Shown: positions 18,381-32,670 of the stretch, in pieces
Position numbering within the stretch: the first letter of the stretch is position 1
How the letters are laid out: every line of letters begins with the position of its first letter
Source of the DNA: Neelides folsomi
Taxonomy: Eukaryota > Arthropoda > Collembola > Neelipleona > Neelidae
DNA: 64,000 nt
Assembly: GCA_034687125.1 (NCBI GenBank)
Contig: JAQGBZ010000088.1
Coordinates: forward strand, 142,611-206,610
Direction: 5' to 3'
The notes under the pieces: generated by a model
What the model was told of the DNA's origin: nothing
What the model saw: the letters and a program-made list of their open reading frames with translations, nothing else
The model's database searches: none
Made by a program: the position numbers and the translations under genes

Positions 18381-21300
18381 GGTGAAGGTCTTGACGGGTG
18401 TTTTGGGCAACTTCTCAATGGAACGGGATGAGGGGAACGATCACCTCAGGTGCGACTCCCTCCTTCATGTGAGAAGAAGAGACTGAGGAGAATTCCTCGG
18501 GATGTAATGAGCTACTACTGTACTTACTTAAGTAATTGGAAGAGGAAAATAGAGGGAAACAATTGGCGCAAGGAGCGTGTGAGAATTGGCTGAGGTTCTT
18601 ACCATGGGAGTTCTTCACATTTCCAATGTTCTTCTTCCCGTTGGATTTCCTCTTGAGAGCGGCAGTAGGGCGGATGGGATGGCAATGACTAATTTTAGAC
18701 ACACTAGTTCTGCAGCATTGTGCATAATCAGAGAATCTGTATTAACTTTGCCACTGCTACAAGTTCCCCATGGCTCATCCGCCGAACTGAACCGAGCCTC
18801 CCCGAATCCCAACTACCCGGGTGGAGACTAGATGGCCAAAGCGGTGGATTCCCGCTCCTCCGACCTCCTGGTTCCTCATCAATCATTTCCAACCTCAACT
18901 CTTTTAAATCCACTCTGGCCCCTTTCAACCGCCCACCTTGGCAGAACGCATTTCCACTTGGGTCGAAATCGATCTTGGGCATAACGACCACAACTCACAA
19001 TTTAAATTGTATCTCGGGGAGAGTGGAGAGGGAATTGGGAATTTGGAGCCTGACATTTCCGGTGGGTCGAGTCCTCACAAATGGGAGTATATGATCGTTG
19101 TCTCCGTCATCTTTTGTCTCCATTGTCTCTCACCTGTCGGGCGAGCGTCGATTCCGACCCCGATTAAATCCTTCGTGTGACATTTGAGCCGTGGCCTTTT
19201 GGAGTGGACGGAGGGGCTTCTGTGACTACTCTGTGACGGGAGATGAATTCGGCGAGGGAGACACGTTTCTCCCTCGCATCATTTCCTAAAATGCTTCCCC
19301 CTGACGTGATACACTATTAAATGAGTTAAGATCTTTCTCGGGACATAAATTACGGGAGGGAGGTGGCTGACGGGAAATCGATATGGAAAAACAATCTTTA
19401 CATCCTTCACTTGTCGATCTCCTTATCTGGGGTGGGAAGGAGGGAGATCCGGGGTGAGTGAGAGTGTGTGAGCGAGATGAGCCTCGCTCCAATGCCTCCC
19501 AGCCCCATTATATTCTAATGAAGAGGAAAGTTTCTGCTGACAAACATAGGCCTCGATTAGAATCAATCAATTTGGGATGAGGATGAGCCGAGTTGAGCCC
19601 GTTTCCTTCTCGGACGTGCCCCGACTTCGCCCGCTCAACGAATGAGCCCATAATCTTAATTTAGGTATAAAGCATCTCGGAATATTTCTCCAAACGTCCA
19701 CAGCATCATGCATGTAAAGAAGGGGAACGAGCCTTGGCGCCAATTTCCATCACAAATTCCCATCTCGTCCGCGCATTTTTCATGATTCCGCCTTTCCCGC
19801 CCGTTCCGGAGGTAGAAACAATTTGCGAGCTTATTTAGATTTACAGAGACGTAGTTGGAGCATTAAGAGGCTAATGGCTTCGGGCTCCTAAACGACCCTC
19901 ATGAGTGATTAGCGTCGTCGTGGGGAGGGCGATGATGGATCAACTCAGCCGCCCGGCTGTCACCCACATCCTACAACAATTGATCTACCGGAGACTCAAT
20001 AGATTTCCCCTCCCATTCTCCCACATTCACCTGATTCTTCTAGAAATTGAGTCTCGAGTGGGTCTCGATTCGGATAAAGCTTCTCATTACGACTACTTCG
20101 CGAATCCTTCTCAATTACCTTCCAGAAGGGTCTTCGCGACTCCATGCAGAAAAAGACGATTGAATTTAATAAGGCTTCACTCCAGAGCCCTGTCACCCCG
20201 AAATTGCTTCCGCTAACCCAGGCGGCTCTCCCCAGCCCAACCTCAGACACCGAAATGAGATTTTTATTTATGACCCCACAATAAAAATAGTGTTGATTTA
20301 TACGAGGGCCCCCGCCGCCCCGCCATAATCATCGATTATCCCTCTCAGGTCCATTAATTCCCGATATCAGGGGAGAGGATTAGGGCCGGAGTGTGGGAAG
20401 ATATGAGGATTATCGCCTCCTTGACCCTCTCATTGGGGCCGGGGTGGTGGCGGGGCGGGGCGGGGAGATTTACGCTCTCCACAACGGGAGGAGTGTCTCC
20501 GGATAATTATCTCCAATGGTCAAATACGGTGATCAATAGATATTTATGGATTTTATCATTCCGGTCCTCTTTTTTCCGAGCCATTGGGCTGCAAGGGGAT
20601 CGATCTCGCCCTCACCCCACTATTTACAGGCATAAATCTGTATGAAGGAGCCCCGCGAGTTCTCCGACCAACTTTGAAAGTCAAATCCATGATGTTGTTT
20701 ATGGGCCGTGTCAATCCATTTCTCCCCCATTGATTGAGGGGCACTTGAGGGAAGTGAGTTGGATGGTCGTGAGTTCCCTTCAAACCCCTCCGTCAGCTTG
20801 TGAGTCAGCTCAAAACGCATTCATATGACTTACTAACTAAATGTATAAAAGTATTAAAGTACTGAAGTGTAGTCACTGTGTGGGTTTGTCAGTCATGTAC
20901 GTAAAGTACTACGTATGGTACATAGGAGTTAGTTACTTCCTCGGATATCCTCCCCGGCCTCTCTTTTGCAATTATTCAAATAGGGATCGAAAGAGGGATA
21001 ATAGGGCATAGATGGGTTCTCTAAGCCCCATTACGCCCATTAGGAATGCAGACCCGAGGAGAGGCGATGACAACTGTGTGTGTTGTCCACCGGCATGATG
21101 ATTAAGGGAATTACGTGGAATTTGGCTCAATTGAGCTTCATTGATTATCGTCCTGATTCCCCTTTGTTGCTCCTTCCGGAGCGCAGAGGAAGAGCCAGCG
21201 CAGTGAGTGAATTTCCAGAGGCGACTCATCATCTCCCCACTCCACATAAAATAAGCAAATGGCACGCTCCCTCATCCATGAAAAAGGAGAAGAGGCCGAA

Positions 21301-24300
21301 TGGAATTATTACTCTCCCTAATTCTCCCCATCCTCCTCACATGGACATCAAATGTCGGAGCGAGCCCTCGGGGGATCTCCTTCCGCCGCCGCTCCCTCCC
21401 CATTTTTATTCACTCCGACTGTCAATCTCGGCCAGCTTCCGTTCCAGCCTCCGTCGACACGCAGGAGAGAGACAATGGGAAACAAAACAATCTCATTCAC
21501 TCTCCTCTTGTTTGGCGAGAGAGTGATGAGGCTCTGAGCCAGTAATTGAATCACTACCAACTCGCTCTCTCGCCGATGATAATGACGGGAATTTGAGTCG
21601 GCCATTCCGTGTAATTGGCGGCAAGGGAAATGTCGGCATAATATGTAAACAGGGACAGCTGGAGAACCCGCTGCGGTTCCTCAGCTCAAGGATCGCCCTT
21701 TAACGTCCGCAGCGGCGGAATTCGGGGAATAAACACTATGGGAATGTTTAGGAATCAGACTTGATTCCGAGACCACGAGCTGCTTTTATACATTTCCCTG
21801 GGTTTATTATTCTCTAAAATATCAGAAGCGTAGAAGGCAGTAGAAGGTGATCATGGAGAGTTCAACGAGCCGGAGTAATAGGAGCAGGATGTAATGGCAA
21901 TAACAACGGCAGAGTTAATTTAAGAAAGAACAAAGTTCGTATTTAATTTCAAGGCGGTTTGAGGTAGAGAATAGAATCTAGAAGATCTAATGATCGCTGC
22001 ATATAATTCTACCTGGGTTGGAGAATAAATAAGATCTTGACGCAAGTATTCTTTTATGTGGTATAATTTTAATAATAGCAAAATGGTTCATCCTACAGGT
22101 CTAAAAGACTTAGTTATTTCCCTAATGGGTTCAGACCTTTTGTTCATTTCAATACATTCTGTGATTCTGGTTTGCATTGGCTACATCCTGTAGTTTCCAA
22201 ACTTTGATTACTTGATTGCCAACTTCATTAAAAATTTATATTCTTTAATATATTTTATAGAGTCATTATGGGGAGCATGCAGAGTGCCAAAATGCACGAC
22301 ACATATTATTTATTAGATTTATTGCGACAATTTATTAAAAAATAAATCGACCAATGACCAACAATTGAATGAAAAGGCCTCAAGGTAAAAGTGGAAGGTT
22401 GTAGGAAAGTAGTAAAGCCATAAATGCATTTATTAGGAAAAAATTCAGAATCTCGAGTTTTTGGTTTATCAGAAAGGAAACAATAATGTTTTGTGGAATA
22501 ACTCTATCAAAGGCCTATCGAGAAAAGAAACTCAATCAAAGGAAAAGTTTAATCTTTATTTCTCCGATTCATAAATTCATTTTCATAAATGTTTGTGGTT
22601 ACAACATGCATACATCATCATATAATGATAAACCCGTTCATTTCGATTACAAAAATACCATTATGGTACTGATAATTCAGGTAAAAATATCCATAGACAT
22701 GCACGGAGTTTCCGCACCTTTCGAGAGATTTTTCAATGTTTTAATCCAAGTGGGGCAATGAAGTTGAATGATGGGGCAGGTGGATGTGTTGTTGGATGGC
22801 CCCTTTCGACGGCGGGGTCGGAATTTGAGTAATAACATAGTTCTGTGCGACAAACTGCAGAGGCGTGTGCCCGTGGGGTTATCGAGAAAGGGTGAATTTG
22901 TGCTAATCCTAACATAACATGCTAATGTTAATGAGAGTGGTCATATCTCGGTGTAAAACGACCCGGGAACAGCGGTTCTCTCCGGAGGGAGTCCCCCAAC
23001 AACCCACGCTGCCCTCCCAATTATATGACATTCCATCGGGGGAACCTCGGGGAGAGATAAGGGCCCATTGCACGACATCATGAAACCTGTACTCCTCCCG
23101 TGTTCCCTACCTTCAATTCCTCCCCCCCACTTCCGCTTCCAATAAAGTGGGCAACCCCGGCCGGCACAACACCCCCACGGCACAAGAAAAGGGAACGGGT
23201 GAAATATGGAGATCCCGAGATTGGGAGAACTTGTCGTGCTACCCTCCACTTACCGGACACTCCACCGAGAACCCGGACTCCCTATAAATATATGCCTTGC
23301 ATTCATTCCACAGCAGCTCCTCGGGTTTCCGAGCGGATAATGCGGAGTCTGAACACGTAGTTACGGTTTCGTTTTATGAATTATATTGCTTCACCTCCTT
23401 TCAAATGTAATCCGAGCCCGGGGAGTGTGCGAGGACTCCTCGCATGAAACCAAACCCGAAAAACTCTGGGAGAAACTCGAGGAGCGCCCGAGGGCCACCC
23501 TTCTCGGCCTCTCGAGGAATCCGCTAATTAAAAGATGGCCACTCCGACATTTGACATGAGGAGACAATAGGGGATGACGGCTGGGACACGGAGCACATCC
23601 TCGTAATTGGTGACTCACTATGATGGGATCGACAGGCGGGACATCGGCGGAGTGAGTAAGCAACCACCCTCCTCCATTTCATTCCATTGCCTTCACCCCC
23701 GAGCTCCCTTCCTCCTTCCTTCCGTCTCATCTACCCGGTTGGAGAGACAGAATATTAAAAGTCGCATTTCTCCACCCTCTAATCCTCCATACATTCTTCC
23801 ATCATCGAACCCACCCTTTCTTCCAATATATGCAAAGTGGCGAAGTTCGGATGGGGAGGAATAATGGAACCAATGAGTACAAATCTTTCTCCGAGCCCAT
23901 GACCGTCTCCGGTTGGAAATTAACACCTTCCCGATCCCCCTTGATGAAGAGAGGGAATGAAGAGGTTTGTATTTCCACAGAGTGAGGAGATTTTTGAGGA
24001 TCGTTTGAGTGGGGCTCTGGGTAAGTGTGCTGGAGTTTGGGGCGAACCTGGGGATTATCGTCCCGCAGCTGACGGGTGGGGGCGAGTGGAGACGGGGAGC
24101 AGACGCCGTTTCTGGCTCATTCGTACTCGGAACGTCCACAAGTCCACACGTTCCGTTTCTCCTCATGGACCACCGATGGAGTTCAATTTGTGCTAACGTG
24201 CAACCTGTTCCCTTTGTCTATTAAGATTACTTCTCCCGTAGTATGGAAAAATATTAGTGTAGAGATATTATATGGGAAATATTTGTTATTGAAACGTTCG

Positions 24301-24362
24301 TCCTAATCGTCATTAATTAATTCCTCCCATGGGCCGTCACTTTTGGAGGAACACGAGGTGAG
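18381..24362. other. 6 kb GC-rich gap between divergent SMP-C2-C1 and Beat genes
   Basis: No family could be recognised in any frame on either strand. Long open frames are common here on both strands, but they have low-complexity Ser/Pro/Arg composition, overlap each other and lack splice-consistent continuations, as expected of GC-rich non-coding DNA. The interval must contain both promoters and probably 5' untranslated exons. Short AT-rich cores (ATTAG, CTAAT, TAATTA) recur in the GC-rich background. Confidence 0.55.
23283..23308 (+). promoter_or_regulatory. Weak core-promoter candidate (TATA plus TCATTC)
   Basis: TATAAATA at 23283-23290 is followed by TCATTC at 23303-23308, about 1.05 kb before the Beat start codon. 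The spacing from TATA to the Inr-like A (22 nt) is shorter than the usual 30 or so, so this is weak. Confidence 0.2.
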
Positions 24363-27300
24363 ATGATTGTCTCGGAAATCATGGCGACGTCAACGGCCCT
24401 CCTCCCGCTCTTCGCCCTTCTCTTCCATGGTAAGAGATCTTTGTTTTGAACATTGGGGTTTATGGCTGTTGTTGAGTAAACAATGGTCGTAAGTGTGTAA
24501 GTGTCGGAAATTCGGTGTTGGGTGGATGGGCTGATAGGGCGATTGGGAATGTGTAAGGGAAGAGTGGAGAAAGAGAATGTGTACCTTATCTCCAAGATTT
24601 CTTGTTTAATTTTCCAACCGGGTGAAGTGAAATGATTCGGGAGTGGAAGGTCGAGGCTTCTGGTGTTTATTTCTGAGGGCAATGAAAAATATAGGGATGA
24701 TTGCTGGCTGTTGAAGACCTCATTACGACCTTCGGTGGAGTTGGAAAGCGGGCCTCCTGGGGGACAAGAGTTAATCACTTCTCGGCGGCCTTTTGAGTGA
24801 GAGTTGGAGAGTAATTAGCCGAGATTCTCCGAGTCTCTTTCTCCTATTCCCCCGCCACGGGAAGAAGGAGGGAGTTATTTCCATGAAGGCGGAGTGTTAA
24901 AGTAATTCCCTCTTTATTGTCCGCCGTGGATTTTATGAGGGACCAAACCCCCATTCTTCTTTACAGGGGCTGAATAAAACATTAAAAACATGAGATGGAG
25001 GGAAGTTGGGAGCCTTCGGCGGCTCTCTCGCCCCGCCGACATCCATTACCTTTATTGCCGACCCCAATGAGGAGGGGTCCATTATTAATTAGGGGCCGGG
25101 CCGAAGCCGGCCCTCAATCTCCCCCAAACGTGGAGAAAAATGGGCGGAGGGGACAGAGATTAATTTAGCGGAACAAGGCTCTTCAATTCGAAGGCGGGAT
25201 TAGTCTTGGATGTAAATAGGAGCGAAAGCGGTCGAAGACCCGTCGCTCCCTTTCTCCCGCACCATAAAACACACCGAGGGGAAAGCGAGACCTTCACCAT
25301 TTGAGATATAAAGAGGGATTCTTTCCTTCTTCGCCCTTTTGTTCGGGTGCGAAAAAGTGAGAGAGTGAAAAGAGAGCAATAAATGAGCGCCCAACTTTCC
25401 CAGCCACCCCGATGCAAAAAAGTTTTTTAATCCAATAAAATCGGCTCATATTTTCCCCAATCGGCCGAGATGGTGGTTGGTGGGGGCGGCCATCCTAATC
25501 ATTCACTTGCCCATCTCATGAGGAAGAGTCATAAAGGCCCGAATCGGAATCACTTGTTCGAAGATTTCAGTGCGTGCAGAGGGGGAAGAACTTTCCTTCG
25601 ATCCAACCATAGGGGGGAGAGCAAAGACCAAGTCCGAACAAAGAGTTGGGAATTATTAGCCTCATTACGACTCGAGCAAAGTGCAGTGTAATTCAATTTA
25701 CTCGACGCTTTCTCATTGAAATATGATGATTGGGAAAAAATTAATTACGGAGCTCATCCTGGGAGGGAGAGGTTTTTCCCTCGCCAGCAGATTCCAAACT
25801 TCCATTAATGCCTAAATACTAATAGCACAAAAATTAGTCTGGTACTTTTAACACCAGTGAATCTCCATGTTCCATGAGTTCCATCCTTTGCACCCGGAGA
25901 CTTCATATGGCCATGACTCAACTTCCTCACAGCACCAGTGGCTGTAATTGGTGAGGGGATTGTGAATGTTGGTGAGTAAACTTGATAATGTAAATCCACC
26001 CTCCGTCTCGCTCTCCCTTACAAATACACACAAATAAATCGAAAGTGAATATTCGGGTCTGGCTTGTAGTATTTACGCCCTAAGTCGTGTGAGTGGCGTC
26101 GGTAAGTAAATTGAGTTATTTGTAGTGGGGCGGGGGTGGCAATGGGGGGATTCCGACCACACGGCTGGCCAGGTGTGCTGCCACAAGGAGCACACTTCAC
26201 TCCACGCACACGGCCAATTTCCGATGTCAACTGAGGGATGGGGAGCGATAGGAGCACCGATAGGTTACGTGTATTCCTGACCAGGACCAGATGGCGAGAT
26301 CCCATATCTCGCCCTTGCCCTTCTTCAAAACATGGTCTAAATACTCCAGCTTGCATTATCCTCATTGCTATTATTATTATTATTATGATTATTACTGTAA
26401 AAAAGTCTTACATAAATTGATCTCCCCCTGCCACACGGCAATTAGGGTTAATCCTATACATGGGATGGACTCTACCTTATCTCCGTCTTGGGCTCTCAGA
26501 GCTCCTTCAGGAGTGGGAAGGAGGAAATCCGGCGGTAATCGGACACAATGGCCTCATTACCCAATCAGACACAACAAGTGTGGAGTTGAAGCCCATTAGG
26601 CTCAGAAGCCGATCAATGATGAGCCATTAGGTCTAGTCCTCATAATTCATAACTCACTCACTCGTTAATCTCTGGGTTCCCAGGCACTCCACAACCAGAT
26701 TCCCACTTTCCAGAGCGGGGGCTGAGTGAGTGGATGAGGCCCATAAGAGCTCCCTGGGAATTCCCAACTTCTCCATGATCATCCTTCGCTGATCTGGCGT
26801 GGCAGGGCTTCTTGTTCTCAAATAAAATAATAGGAAGGAGGAAATGTTTGTTTGGGAGTGTAGAGTCCGGAAGTATCTCAGGAGCTCAGCAGGGGCCCGA
26901 GGTAATTCACATCTTTTCCCCATTAAGCTCCGCGGACGGGAGCTCCATATATGCGAATTGGGGCGGATTTGGAATCTCCTCGAGTGTCTTCATCGAGTGA
27001 GATTGTGGATTCTCGTGGCGTAGCCGGCGGCCCAACGTTTCCGATGCAAATTCCCCGTCGGGAGTGATTCGGTCCATCCTCATCTCCGGAGTGATGGATA
27101 GCATTAGGCGGCAGAGGCACGCGAGACGTCCGCCAGAGTGAACGAACGGGCTGGAAATGAGGATTTATTATTCACTCTGTGGAGCATTTCACTCCACGGC
27201 GGCACCGCCGGCCCCGGCTCATCCCCGTGAGTGAGGTTTGAAGAAAAGGTGTGGAGGACACGCACCGCCCGGTCCAATCCTCAACATCGCTCTCTTTAGA

Positions 27301-30300
27301 ATTCGACTCATCGACCGATGACCTCTGAGTGACAAATATTTGCCTGACGGCTGCCACAATGGGGATGAGTGCGGGTGTAATTAATGGGAGCCGGAGGAGG
27401 GAGTAGCCATTAAGGAAATCGAGGTTCCATCCCATTACCATTAACTGTCCCCTTTTGTCACCAATTCCTCTCTGCGGAAGGGAACCTCCCCGCTGCCTTG
27501 CTCGAAATTTAACTAGCGGAGTGACGGGCAGGACAGGTGGGGGCCCGATGAAATATTTAGCAAAGCCGAGAGTGGCGGTCGGACCCGCGGTGTCAAAAGG
27601 GCTTCGCCTCCAACCACCACTTACATATTTCATCGGATTAGCTGGCTGCCCACGTTCCAAGATGAAGAGCATAAATCCTGACGGCGGCCCGAACCCTCCC
27701 GCCGCTCCCTTAAATAGCACATTTACTAATCCGCTGCTTAATATTCTCTCCCGCCTCCTTGGGCTTTCTTGTTTACCCCGCTTCACCTTCGCCATCGATT
27801 TGCAATTCGGAATTGGAAGGGCTTTTAAGCATTCGGGGAGCTAGGTCCTCCGCCCCGTGTTTACCCCTCCACTTATGAATACCCTCTTTGGCAATCAATA
27901 TGAATTTTACGGTCAAGTGGCCCCGTGAAATTCCACCAATTTCCTTCTTCCAAATGCCCACTTGAATTTATTTTTATGGGAACTATACGTGTTTAGGTTT
28001 AGCCACTCCACGAGGATTAACATTGCATTTTAATTGGGCTTTCGACGGGTTCTTCCTTTTCCTAAGAATGGACCCCTGGAGGAACGGGAGATTCCCCTTC
28101 ATTAGGCTAATGACGGCCTCCGCGGCGGGTGGACAGATGCGGGGTACTTTATGTGTATCCAGTGGATCCTTAGCTCCTCCCGGCGCGTGAGGAGCTGCCA
28201 TTAAGCGAAAGCAGCTGTAGGGGATGAACGGACTAACGAAGATAAATTGGGCGGAGCCGGGAGCGTAATTATTTATTCAGGGCAGATTCGGCTGTAAATA
28301 TGAAAATAGGCGGCTAATTCTCCCGCCTTCCTGGCTAATGAAATTTGGAGTATTGATGGGCGGCTAATGGTTGATGTCCTCATTTGGCGGTGGAGCGGAT
28401 GATGAGATGGGCTCGGGGGAGCGGAGTTGAGCTTTAAATCGATTTTGGATCTCCTTCATCTTTGGTGATGACAGGGACCGGGAGCCGGGTGACAGGTCGC
28501 TGGACACCGCACTTCCCACTTCATCACCCGTAATTTAGAGCTCTTGCCCCAGTCCCGGACGATGGAGAGGAAATGAGAAATTCAAATTGGGATTCAATTT
28601 CCACCGCCTTTGAGTCATTTTATTTGAAAAACCCATTTCCTGTCCAATATGAGATGTTTATTTAGGGCCATTCTCGCCAGGCGGGGAAGACAGAGAAAGG
28701 AGAAGTTATGATGAGGGAATGGAGAAAGTGGATTTAAGCGGCTTCTCCCCACAATGAATATTGATTCGGCGGAAATATGTAATTCTTTGGATGTCTCCGC
28801 ACTCCCACTTTGGGAGTAATCCTCCCACTCTAACTCTTATTTACTTCGCTTCTCCAATTTTAATGGGTGGGAGGAAGGTAGGGAAATGAGGTATCGGTGG
28901 GCCGACCAGCACACTTCCTCTCGTTAGTGTCGTTAGATCTCCTTCCTCATTAGGAGGCTAAGAGGGCAGGAGTGAGGAGAAAATGCCGACTCCGCCACTT
29001 CACAACTTCCTCTCTCAAAAACATCTCGCTCGCATTGGGGGGAAAACAATGGGTTTTGATTGTGGATCAATAATTGATGGGGAGAAATCTCTTTCAAGAG
29101 TTATGGAATGCACATGATGCTCCTTTAACAGTTTTTATTCGGAAGCGATCCGCTCGCTCTGCCCGGCCCCACGTACGTGTCCTCGCAACATCCTCGAAAG
29201 AAATAAGAAAAAGGGCGGAGTGTGTTGAAAGCCGCCCGCTTCCGTCATCCCTCCCTCATGTCCCGCATCAATCTGGGCTTAGGAACAATATTCGGGACCT
29301 TTTAATATTTAAAATTTAAAAAGCTCGCTCGGAGTCTCACAAATTATGTACATTGAAGAGGGGAACAAAGGAAGAATGCCGACAGTCCTCTTCTGCAACC
29401 CTCTTTCTGCTCCTCTCCCTCTGGGCTGAAGGACTAAAAATGACTTCTAATTGCTTTCCACGTGGGCTAAGAAGCTCAGACCACTCTGAGCGAAGGACAA
29501 TGAGTGGGGAAAATCCTGGGAGATTTCCATTTCTCTTGTGATTGTTCTGCGGAGCTTTCTCGGCCCACTCCGAGTTGTCTCAAAGTTTGTGAGAACCCAT
29601 TTCCTCTTACCTACTCCGCCGAGTTCAATGTGTGGGTAAATGAATTAATTAGGGGCGGCTGTTTCAAGAGAAGGAGGGCGGCCCTCGGGAGATCCGCGAC
29701 GGTAGGTCTTTAATTGTGTAGGAAGATAGAGGACAAGGGGACCCGAATTGTTTGGATAAGAGTCCATTCATCAAGACGTCGTCGAGGACGATGGCTCGGA
29801 TTTTTAACTCAGCTCCCTCAAATACTCTTGAATGATTAATAGGGAAACTTTGAAAGTGGAGAGGATTAGGGGCTGAAGTGGGTTATCTCGGAGATTTCCC
29901 CTTCCCTCACCTCTCTCCTAATTTCTTTCAACTTCGGGATTAAGGGGCCTAGGGCGGGGAAAGGTCACGGCTTCCCCGCTTTTCTCGTTTCTTTAATTGG
30001 GAGGGCGGCTCGAGAGGTTCTCGTTTTTTTCATATTCCAAACTTTTAATGGTCTCTCCAATTTCAGGTGCGTCGATGCTCCAACTGGCGGATTTGAAGGT
30101 GCCGAGCCACACAGTGCGCGGGCAGGGCGTCCGTCTCGAGTGCCACTACGACCTCGAAGGCGAAGCTCTCTATTCGGTCAAGTGGTACAAGGACGGGAAC
30201 GAGTTTTTCCGCTTCCTCCCCGGTGACGACCCGCCCGCTCAAATCTTCATCCTCCCGGGAGTGACAGTCGATGTGAGTGGTATTTTATATATGAGGTTGG

Positions 30301-32670
30301 GGCGGATCGGGGGATCTCAATAATGCAGGCTTCTCATCATCATACGGGGAGATTAAGATCCCCTGCCTCTTGGCTCCAAAAATAATAAAAGATTCGCCCT
30401 GTTCTGTTTTTCCAGTTGCTGAACTCGTCAGACACTGCCGTGTCACTCAAAAACGTGGATTTGGGCGGATCAGGAGTTTACAGATGCGAAGTTTCCGGGG
30501 AAGCCCCCGCCTTCCAGACCGTCTCTCGCAACGGGGAAATGCAAGTCGTGGGTATGGTCATTTTCCTCTTCTCGCCTTTCTCTTCGCTCTCGGGCTCAGG
30601 TGGCGGGGAAGTGAGCTGTTGTTCCTCCATTAGAATTACGAGGAGCCTCCTAATGAAAGATCCGATTAATCGGATGAAGGAGCTCGGGGACTTGGACTCG
30701 CTCCAGCCCCAACTCTCTTTGATGGATGTCAATGAAATTTGAAGTTATCTCGCGCCCGAGTCCCAATTACCCCTTCCTTGGTGTGTGTGAGAGTGTGTGG
30801 GAGAAGATGATGGGCTGGAGAGCCATCGGCCTAATTGGGCGCCTGCCACCAACCACTCACTTCCGACTTTCCCTCAGTTCCCAACCTCTGTAGATAGGAC
30901 TTCCTGAGAAATGTGCCCCCGGTCACCCCGTCCACTCCAATTACCTCGCTCTGAAGTCTCGAGTAATCTGAATGGCAACCACTTCGTATCCCGTAATTGA
31001 TTGGGACTCCCGGCCACCTCGTAATTAAATTCCAAAATTCTCATCCGCCTCATCAGGGGAAGGTCCGCCAAACGAGGGCAAAAGCAGGCGGGGAAAAGGC
31101 AGGGGAAAATCAACATTTCATTACATGGCGTTTTGGGATTCGGGCCCCAATTAAATAATAATGCTTTGGAAGGGAGGGGCTCGGTTGGGGTACGCCAACT
31201 TGTTCCTGCTATGGTTCCACTTTTATTACAATTACTTCCTCTCGCTGTTTTATCACCTTGAGCAAATCTGGGAGTTTTATTCAGCGGAGACATGGACTTC
31301 CCTCCCCCGCATTGATTGCATACTTAAACGGAGGGAAATCCGTGGAAAGCCGATCTGTCACCCATCCCTCATTACTCCGCCTGTTGAGCATCCCACCCGA
31401 TATCCGAATGGTCTATAATAAATCAGGTCTATGGGCTCCCTCCCCATATAATCACCTTTATGGCCCTTCGTCTCCCCCCCCCCCCGCGTGAGGTGAGGAG
31501 AATATTTGTGAGGAAAGGAGTTCTTCTGCAGTGGCCCTCGTAAATCACCACAAAATTATTTCATTGCAGGAGAATTAAAAACCTGGCTTCGCGCATTGCT
31601 CCCCAATGTCCTCAATTTCCACCCAGGGATCCCAATTTACATTCATTCTCTCCATAATTGAGGGCTTCCATGCATAAGCGAGGTTCTTTTGGCAAGTAGA
31701 CGATTAACATGTAGTTAACTTGTAATTTGATCCTTTCAACTTTCTCCTCTTGACTCTCTGACTCGTTGGGATTCTCGTAATATGGGGGCCGCCCACTTTA
31801 CCCTTTTAGATATTCCGGACGATGGGCCACACATTGACGGGGGGAAACCTCGGTACGCTCTTGCCGAAACAGTCCGCGTCAACTGCACCTCCTCTCGCTC
31901 CCGCCCGGCCGCCAAACTTGCTTGGTTCATCAACGGAGAACCCGTGAGTCCAAAGGCCCTGGCCCTCCCAATCCTCACTGTTATGTTTAGGCGGAGGAAG
32001 GGCTTCTCCGACGATATGACCACGTGGTGGACATTGATGGAGAAGAGACCTCCATTCTCGGGCTCGAGTTCAAGGTCCGACCCAAGCATTTCAAAAAGGG
32101 CGACCTCAAGATGAAATGTGTGGCAACAATTGCAACTGTTTACTGGCGCAGGTGAGACCCGGAATCAATTATATTTTTATAGGAATTACACCTCTGTACA
32201 CACACGGGTGGAATTCCATCAGCTCTGTTTGCATATTGGTTGAAATGCAAATAAACGGAAGGAAGGCGATGTGAATGATCCCTTTGTTTGTCCGCAGCAA
32301 CGAGGAGAGCGTGGAGGGGGAGCGGTCCCAGAAAGCGGTCGCCTTCGAGAGCAGGGAGACCTTTGGGCCGGGTAAGCGAGGTGAGTGTGTGGGCAATAAT
32401 GAAATGGTCAAGGAGATTCCCATCGGGTCACGCGAGTCGGGGAGCAATCAATACCCGTCACCCACTTCCCCGTTTCGGTTCTCCCTCCTCATTTGTCACC
32501 CGCCTCCTGTACCTGGCGAAAGAAAGACCAGCCGTTTGTCCGACCGTCAACTCACCAATTTCTTCCTTTCAGAAGCGGCGAGTCATTCGGGGACCGGCGG
32601 GGTTTTCTACACTTGGATTCCACAACTGGCCATGGCCGCGGTCCTTTTCTTCCTCTCTGGTCGGAGCTGA
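24363..32670 (+). CDS. Beaten-path (Beat) family immunoglobulin protein
   Basis: Cell-surface or secreted immunoglobulin protein of the Beat family, which binds Side receptors during axon guidance in flies. Seven exons: 24363-24429, 30067-30272, 30416-30551, 31810-31943, 31991-32151, 32298-32371, 32573-32670; 291 residues, phases consistent. Exon 1 encodes a signal peptide (hydrophobic core TALLPLFALLF). The first Ig domain carries RLECHYDLEGE, SVKWYKDG, PGVTVD and GVYRCEVSGEAPAFQTV, all typical of Beat proteins. The second carries VRVNCTSSRSRPAAKL, LAWFING and LKMKCVATIATVYW. NESVEGE and the ESRET motif follow. The last exon ends in a short hydrophobic tail (PQLAMAAVLFFLSGRS), which suggests GPI attachment or a minimal membrane anchor. 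Possible N-glycosylation sites are NSS and NCT. The Beat subgroup cannot be decided by eye. Confidence 0.92.
24430..30066 (+). other. 5.6 kb first intron of the Beat gene
   Basis: GC-rich like the upstream gap and without recognisable exons. It contains many short AT cores (ATTAG, CTAAT, TAATTA, TTTATT) set in GC-rich DNA, for example around 25080-25170 and 28260-28370. A large first intron is usual for axon-guidance genes and often carries enhancers; that role is inference. Confidence 0.6.
26369..26393. repeat. TTA/ATT microsatellite
   Basis: A run of TTA/ATT triplets of about 25 nt with one imperfection, inside the first Beat intron. Confidence 0.7.
31474..31485. repeat. Poly-C tract (12 C)
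   Basis: Twelve consecutive C residues in the Beat intron between exons 3 and 4. Such runs are prone to sequencing and assembly length errors. Confidence 0.85.

Noticed and set aside
18415-18702. Minus-strand ORF of 95 codons just upstream of the SMP-C2-C1 start
   Set aside because: It lies in a different frame, is low in complexity, and the true frame meets a stop shortly upstream of the ATG at 18380.
21080-21526. 148-codon plus-strand ORF in the GC-rich gap
   Set aside because: No recognisable domain, overlapped by other long frames on both strands, and no splice-consistent partners; typical of GC-rich chance ORFs.
23693-24166. 157-codon minus-strand ORF upstream of the Beat start
   Set aside because: No signal peptide, domain or splice partner; overlapped by plus-strand frames of equal quality.
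27172-27795. 207-codon minus-strand ORF in the Beat intron
   Set aside because: Composition is Gly/Pro/Arg-rich without motifs, and an overlapping plus-strand ORF of 129 codons shows similar quality, so neither stands out.
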